Below are positions 6,016-7,924 of a stretch of DNA of 7,924 nt, piece after piece. The number at the start of each line of letters is the position of its first letter. Position 1 is the first letter of the stretch. The DNA is from an uncultured Lachnospiraceae bacterium (GTDB lineage: Bacteria > Bacillota > Clostridia > Lachnospirales > Lachnospiraceae). The stretch lies in assembly GCA_910576895.1 (NCBI GenBank), contig CAJTJZ010000066.1:1-7924 (forward strand), read 5' to 3'. The translations under genes were made by a program, and so were the position numbers. The notes below the pieces were generated by a model. That model saw only the letters and a list, made by a program, of their open reading frames with translations, had not been told where the DNA came from and ran no database searches.

Positions 6016-7527
6016 ATGGGGGGCTATCAGGTTTATAAAGATATTGGGGAAAGGACGAATGGATTAATTTATCTTGGTGTTGTAGGACCAGTGCGGACAG
6101 GAAAATCTACATTTATTAAGCGATTTATGGATTTATTAGTGATACCAAATATTCAAGATGTACATAGTAGAGAGTTGGCAATTGATGAGCTTCCACAATC
6201 TGCACAAGGCAAAACAATTATGACAACAGAACCAAAATTTATCCCAAAAGAAGGTGTAGAGATTTCTTTTGGACCAGATTCCTCTGCAAAGGTTCGATTA
6301 ATTGATTGTGTAGGCTTTATGGTAGATGGAGCAGCAGGGCATATTGAAAATGAAAAGGAACGTCTGGTAAAAACACCATGGTTTGAACATGAAATTCCAT
6401 TTACGCAGGCAGCAGAGATTGGTACACAAAAAGTGATTCGAGAACATTCTACGATAGGAATTGTAATAACAACAGATGGAAGCTTTGGAGAACTTCCAAG
6501 GGAAAATTATCGTGTGCCAGAGGAGAAGACAATTAGTGAATTAAAAAAAATAGGAAAACCTTTTGTTGTAGTATTAAATACAAATCGTCCTTATGCACCA
6601 GAAACAAAAGCAATTGCAGATGATATGAGAGAACGGCTTGGTGTAGAAGTGCTTGCAATGGATTGTGATCAGTTGAAAAAAGACGATATTACAAGGCTTT
6701 TAGAGAGTATGTTATCTGTATTTCCATTAACACAAGTTGATTTTTATATGCCGCAGTGGGTAGAAATGTTGGAAAAAACGCATCCATTAAAGATAGCAGC
6801 AGTGAAAACAGCAAGACAGATTCTTGATAATATGACATTGCTTCGGGATGTACAAGAATCTGTACTTCAAGAGGCAGTGAAATCTGTAGATACTATGGCA
6901 GATGCAAGTGGAGAGTCCTATATTAGACAATGTAAATTAGAAAAAGTAGAAATGGAAACAGGGGTAGCTTTTATCCGAATGGATTTTGATGATAAGCATT
7001 ACTATCGTATTTTAAGTGATATGGCAGGAATGCCAATTGAGGGAGAATATCAGTTGATTTCTACCATTCGTCATTTGTCAAAGCTTAGTCAAGAATATGA
7101 AAAGGTAGAAGAAGCTTATAATCAAGTACATATGTGTGGTTATGGTGTTGTAACGCCAACCATACGAGAGATTACAATGGAAGAGCCAGAAGTAATCCGT
7201 CATGGAAATAAATTTGGTGTAAAGATTCGTGCCAATGCACCTTCTGTTCATATGATACAGGCAAATATTGAAACAGAAATTGCACCAATTGTTGGAAGTG
7301 AACAGCAGGCACAAGATTTAATTAAATATATTCAAGAAAATGGGGAGGAAGATCCACAAGGTGTTTGGGAAACGAATATTTTTGGAAAATCCATTCGGCA
7401 ACTTGTAAATGAAGGAATTGATAGTAAGGTACATAAACTTACAGATGAAAGTAGAATGAAACTTCAGGAAGCAATTCAAAAGGTGATTAATGATAGCAAT
7501 GGCGGCTTAGTATGTATTATTATATAG
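6016..7527 (+). CDS. spoIVA: Stage IV sporulation protein A, spore-coat ATPase
   Basis: Encodes 503 aa (Bacillus subtilis SpoIVA is 492). This mother-cell ATPase polymerises on the forespore surface to form the coat basement layer, recruited by SpoVM. The frame is open from 5968, but the ATG at 6016 has GGGGG (6004-6008) seven bases before it and gives the family start GGYQVYKDIGERT. With this start the key residues fall exactly at B. subtilis positions: Walker A GPVRTGKST with K30, the sensor threonines T70/T71 (IMTTEPKF), and Walker B D97 (LIDCVG). The middle and C-terminal parts are full length, and the protein ends in the hydrophobic tail GLVCIII, like the conserved C-terminus needed for localisation. 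It is intact with no odd residues, and forms its own unit between two terminators. Confidence 0.97.
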   Translation: MGGYQVYKDIGERTNGLIYLGVVGPVRTGKSTFIKRFMDLLVIPNIQDVHSRELAIDELPQSAQGKTIMTTEPKFIPKEGVEISFGPDSSAKVRLIDCVGFMVDGAAGHIENEKERLVKTPWFEHEIPFTQAAEIGTQKVIREHSTIGIVITTDGSFGELPRENYRVPEEKTISELKKIGKPFVVVLNTNRPYAPETKAIADDMRERLGVEVLAMDCDQLKKDDITRLLESMLSVFPLTQVDFYMPQWVEMLEKTHPLKIAAVKTARQILDNMTLLRDVQESVLQEAVKSVDTMADASGESYIRQCKLEKVEMETGVAFIRMDFDDKHYYRILSDMAGMPIEGEYQLISTIRHLSKLSQEYEKVEEAYNQVHMCGYGVVTPTIREITMEEPEVIRHGNKFGVKIRANAPSVHMIQANIETEIAPIVGSEQQAQDLIKYIQENGEEDPQGVWETNIFGKSIRQLVNEGIDSKVHKLTDESRMKLQEAIQKVINDSNGGLVCIII

Positions 7528-7564
7528 AAAAAGTAAAAAATTAATTAGAATTAATTAAAAAAAT

Positions 7565-7596
7565 AAAGGAGATGGCATTTTGTCATCTTCTTTTTT
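7565..7596 (+). terminator. Intrinsic terminator of spoIVA
   Basis: AAAGGAGATGGC (7565-7576), loop ATTTT, and GTCATCTTCTTT (7582-7593): 12 pairs including two G-U, running into six T residues (7591-7596). The AAAGGAG in the left arm looks like an SD, but no start codon follows it. Confidence 0.85.
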
Positions 7597-7699
7597 GAAA
7601 AAATAGGCAATTTTTGTTGAAAATTGATAGAAAAATTGGGGAAACAGACAAAAAAAGGAAGAATATGTAAAATTTCATCTTATTTTTTTAAGTTGATTA

Positions 7700-7708
7700 T
7701 GATATACT
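7700..7708 (+). promoter_or_regulatory. Extended -10 promoter of the merR-family gene
   Basis: TGATATACT: the -10 hexamer TATACT (7703-7708) with a TG extension and no convincing -35 at 16-18 bases. Transcription would start near 7715, only just before the SD at 7717-7724, so the leader would be very short. The 95 bases between the spoIVA terminator and this box are AT-rich with no recognisable gene. Confidence 0.5.
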
Positions 7709-7731
7709 TATTTAATAAAGGAGGCTTAGCA

Positions 7732-7924
7732 ATGAAATACTATGGAATTAAGGAAGCAGCAGCTAGAACAGGATTGACAGCGTATACATTGCGTTATTAT
7801 GATAAAATGGGACTTCTGCCTTTTGTGGAACGCTCAGAGTCTGGACTCCGCAAATTTAAAGAGGAGGATTTTGAAAGACTGGAATTAATTAATTGTTTAA
7901 AAGATACAGGAATGAAGCTGGAAG
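7732..7924 (+). CDS. MerR-family transcriptional regulator, N-terminal part (cut by window edge)
   Basis: The first 64 codons of a gene that continues beyond the window. The ATG at 7732 has AAAGGAGG (7717-7724) seven bases upstream. The sequence is a typical MerR winged helix-turn-helix: GIKEAAARTGLTAYTLRYYD (5-24) is the HTH with the hallmark TLRYYD, followed by KMGLLP and the wing SESGLRKFKEEDFERL (35-50). MerR proteins bind as dimers between unusually spaced promoter elements, activated by metals, drugs or oxidants. The effector domain is outside the window, so the ligand and targets cannot be given. The pattern fits the YyaN/AdhR-like small-molecule or stress group as well as others. Confidence 0.93.
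   Translation, partial: MKYYGIKEAAARTGLTAYTLRYYDKMGLLPFVERSESGLRKFKEEDFERLELINCLKDTGMKLE

Noticed and set aside
1..7924. CRISPR arrays, tRNA or rRNA genes, T-box leaders, riboswitches
   Set aside because: No regularly spaced repeats, cloverleaf-type sequence, T-box GGTGG motif in a leader, or known riboswitch core was seen by eye on either strand.

Overview
The window is very AT-rich. It carries strong AAAGGAGG-type Shine-Dalgarno (SD) sites, TATAAT/TATACT promoters with extended -10 elements, and a spoIVA gene. It therefore comes from a low-GC, endospore-forming Firmicute. The leuC/leuD sequences and the uncharacterised neighbours look most like Clostridia of the Lachnospiraceae type; this taxonomic call is inferred from sequence feel, not from a search.

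Layout from left to right. Positions 1-54 look like the right end (terminal hairpin plus TTCAC) of an IS200/IS605-type TnpB element whose body lies outside the window. It abuts a gene for an AAA-like ATPase with a C-terminal PD-(D/E)XK nuclease-like domain (109-1674, +). Next is leuC-leuD (1780-3740, +), the two subunits of isopropylmalate isomerase, with a clear sigma-A promoter before leuC and a strong terminator after leuD. Between them, an 89-base inverted-repeat element sits exactly between a perfect SD and the leuD start codon. Facing leuCD is a two-gene minus-strand operon of unknown function (4892-3884): a 237-aa protein with a long disordered middle and a 92-aa helical protein, both ending in a similar LSPxxKxxL...MQ motif. 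Divergent from it is a lipoprotein with an extremely Asp/Asn-rich linker and a small C-terminal beta-type domain (5112-5834, +), closed by a long hairpin terminator. Then comes spoIVA (6016-7527, +), the ATPase that forms the basement layer of the spore coat, with its own terminator. The window ends inside a MerR-family regulator (7732 to the edge, +).

The genes are mostly independent units: leucine biosynthesis, sporulation, a surface lipoprotein, a regulator and an unknown pair, separated by terminators. There is no evidence of one new multi-gene system. The most unusual structure is the inverted repeat between leuC and leuD. Folded, it would bring a distant SD next to the leuD AUG, and it can also be read as a small mobile-element insertion. 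The unknown minus-strand pair with matching C-termini and the IS end beside the ATPase-nuclease gene also merit a second look.
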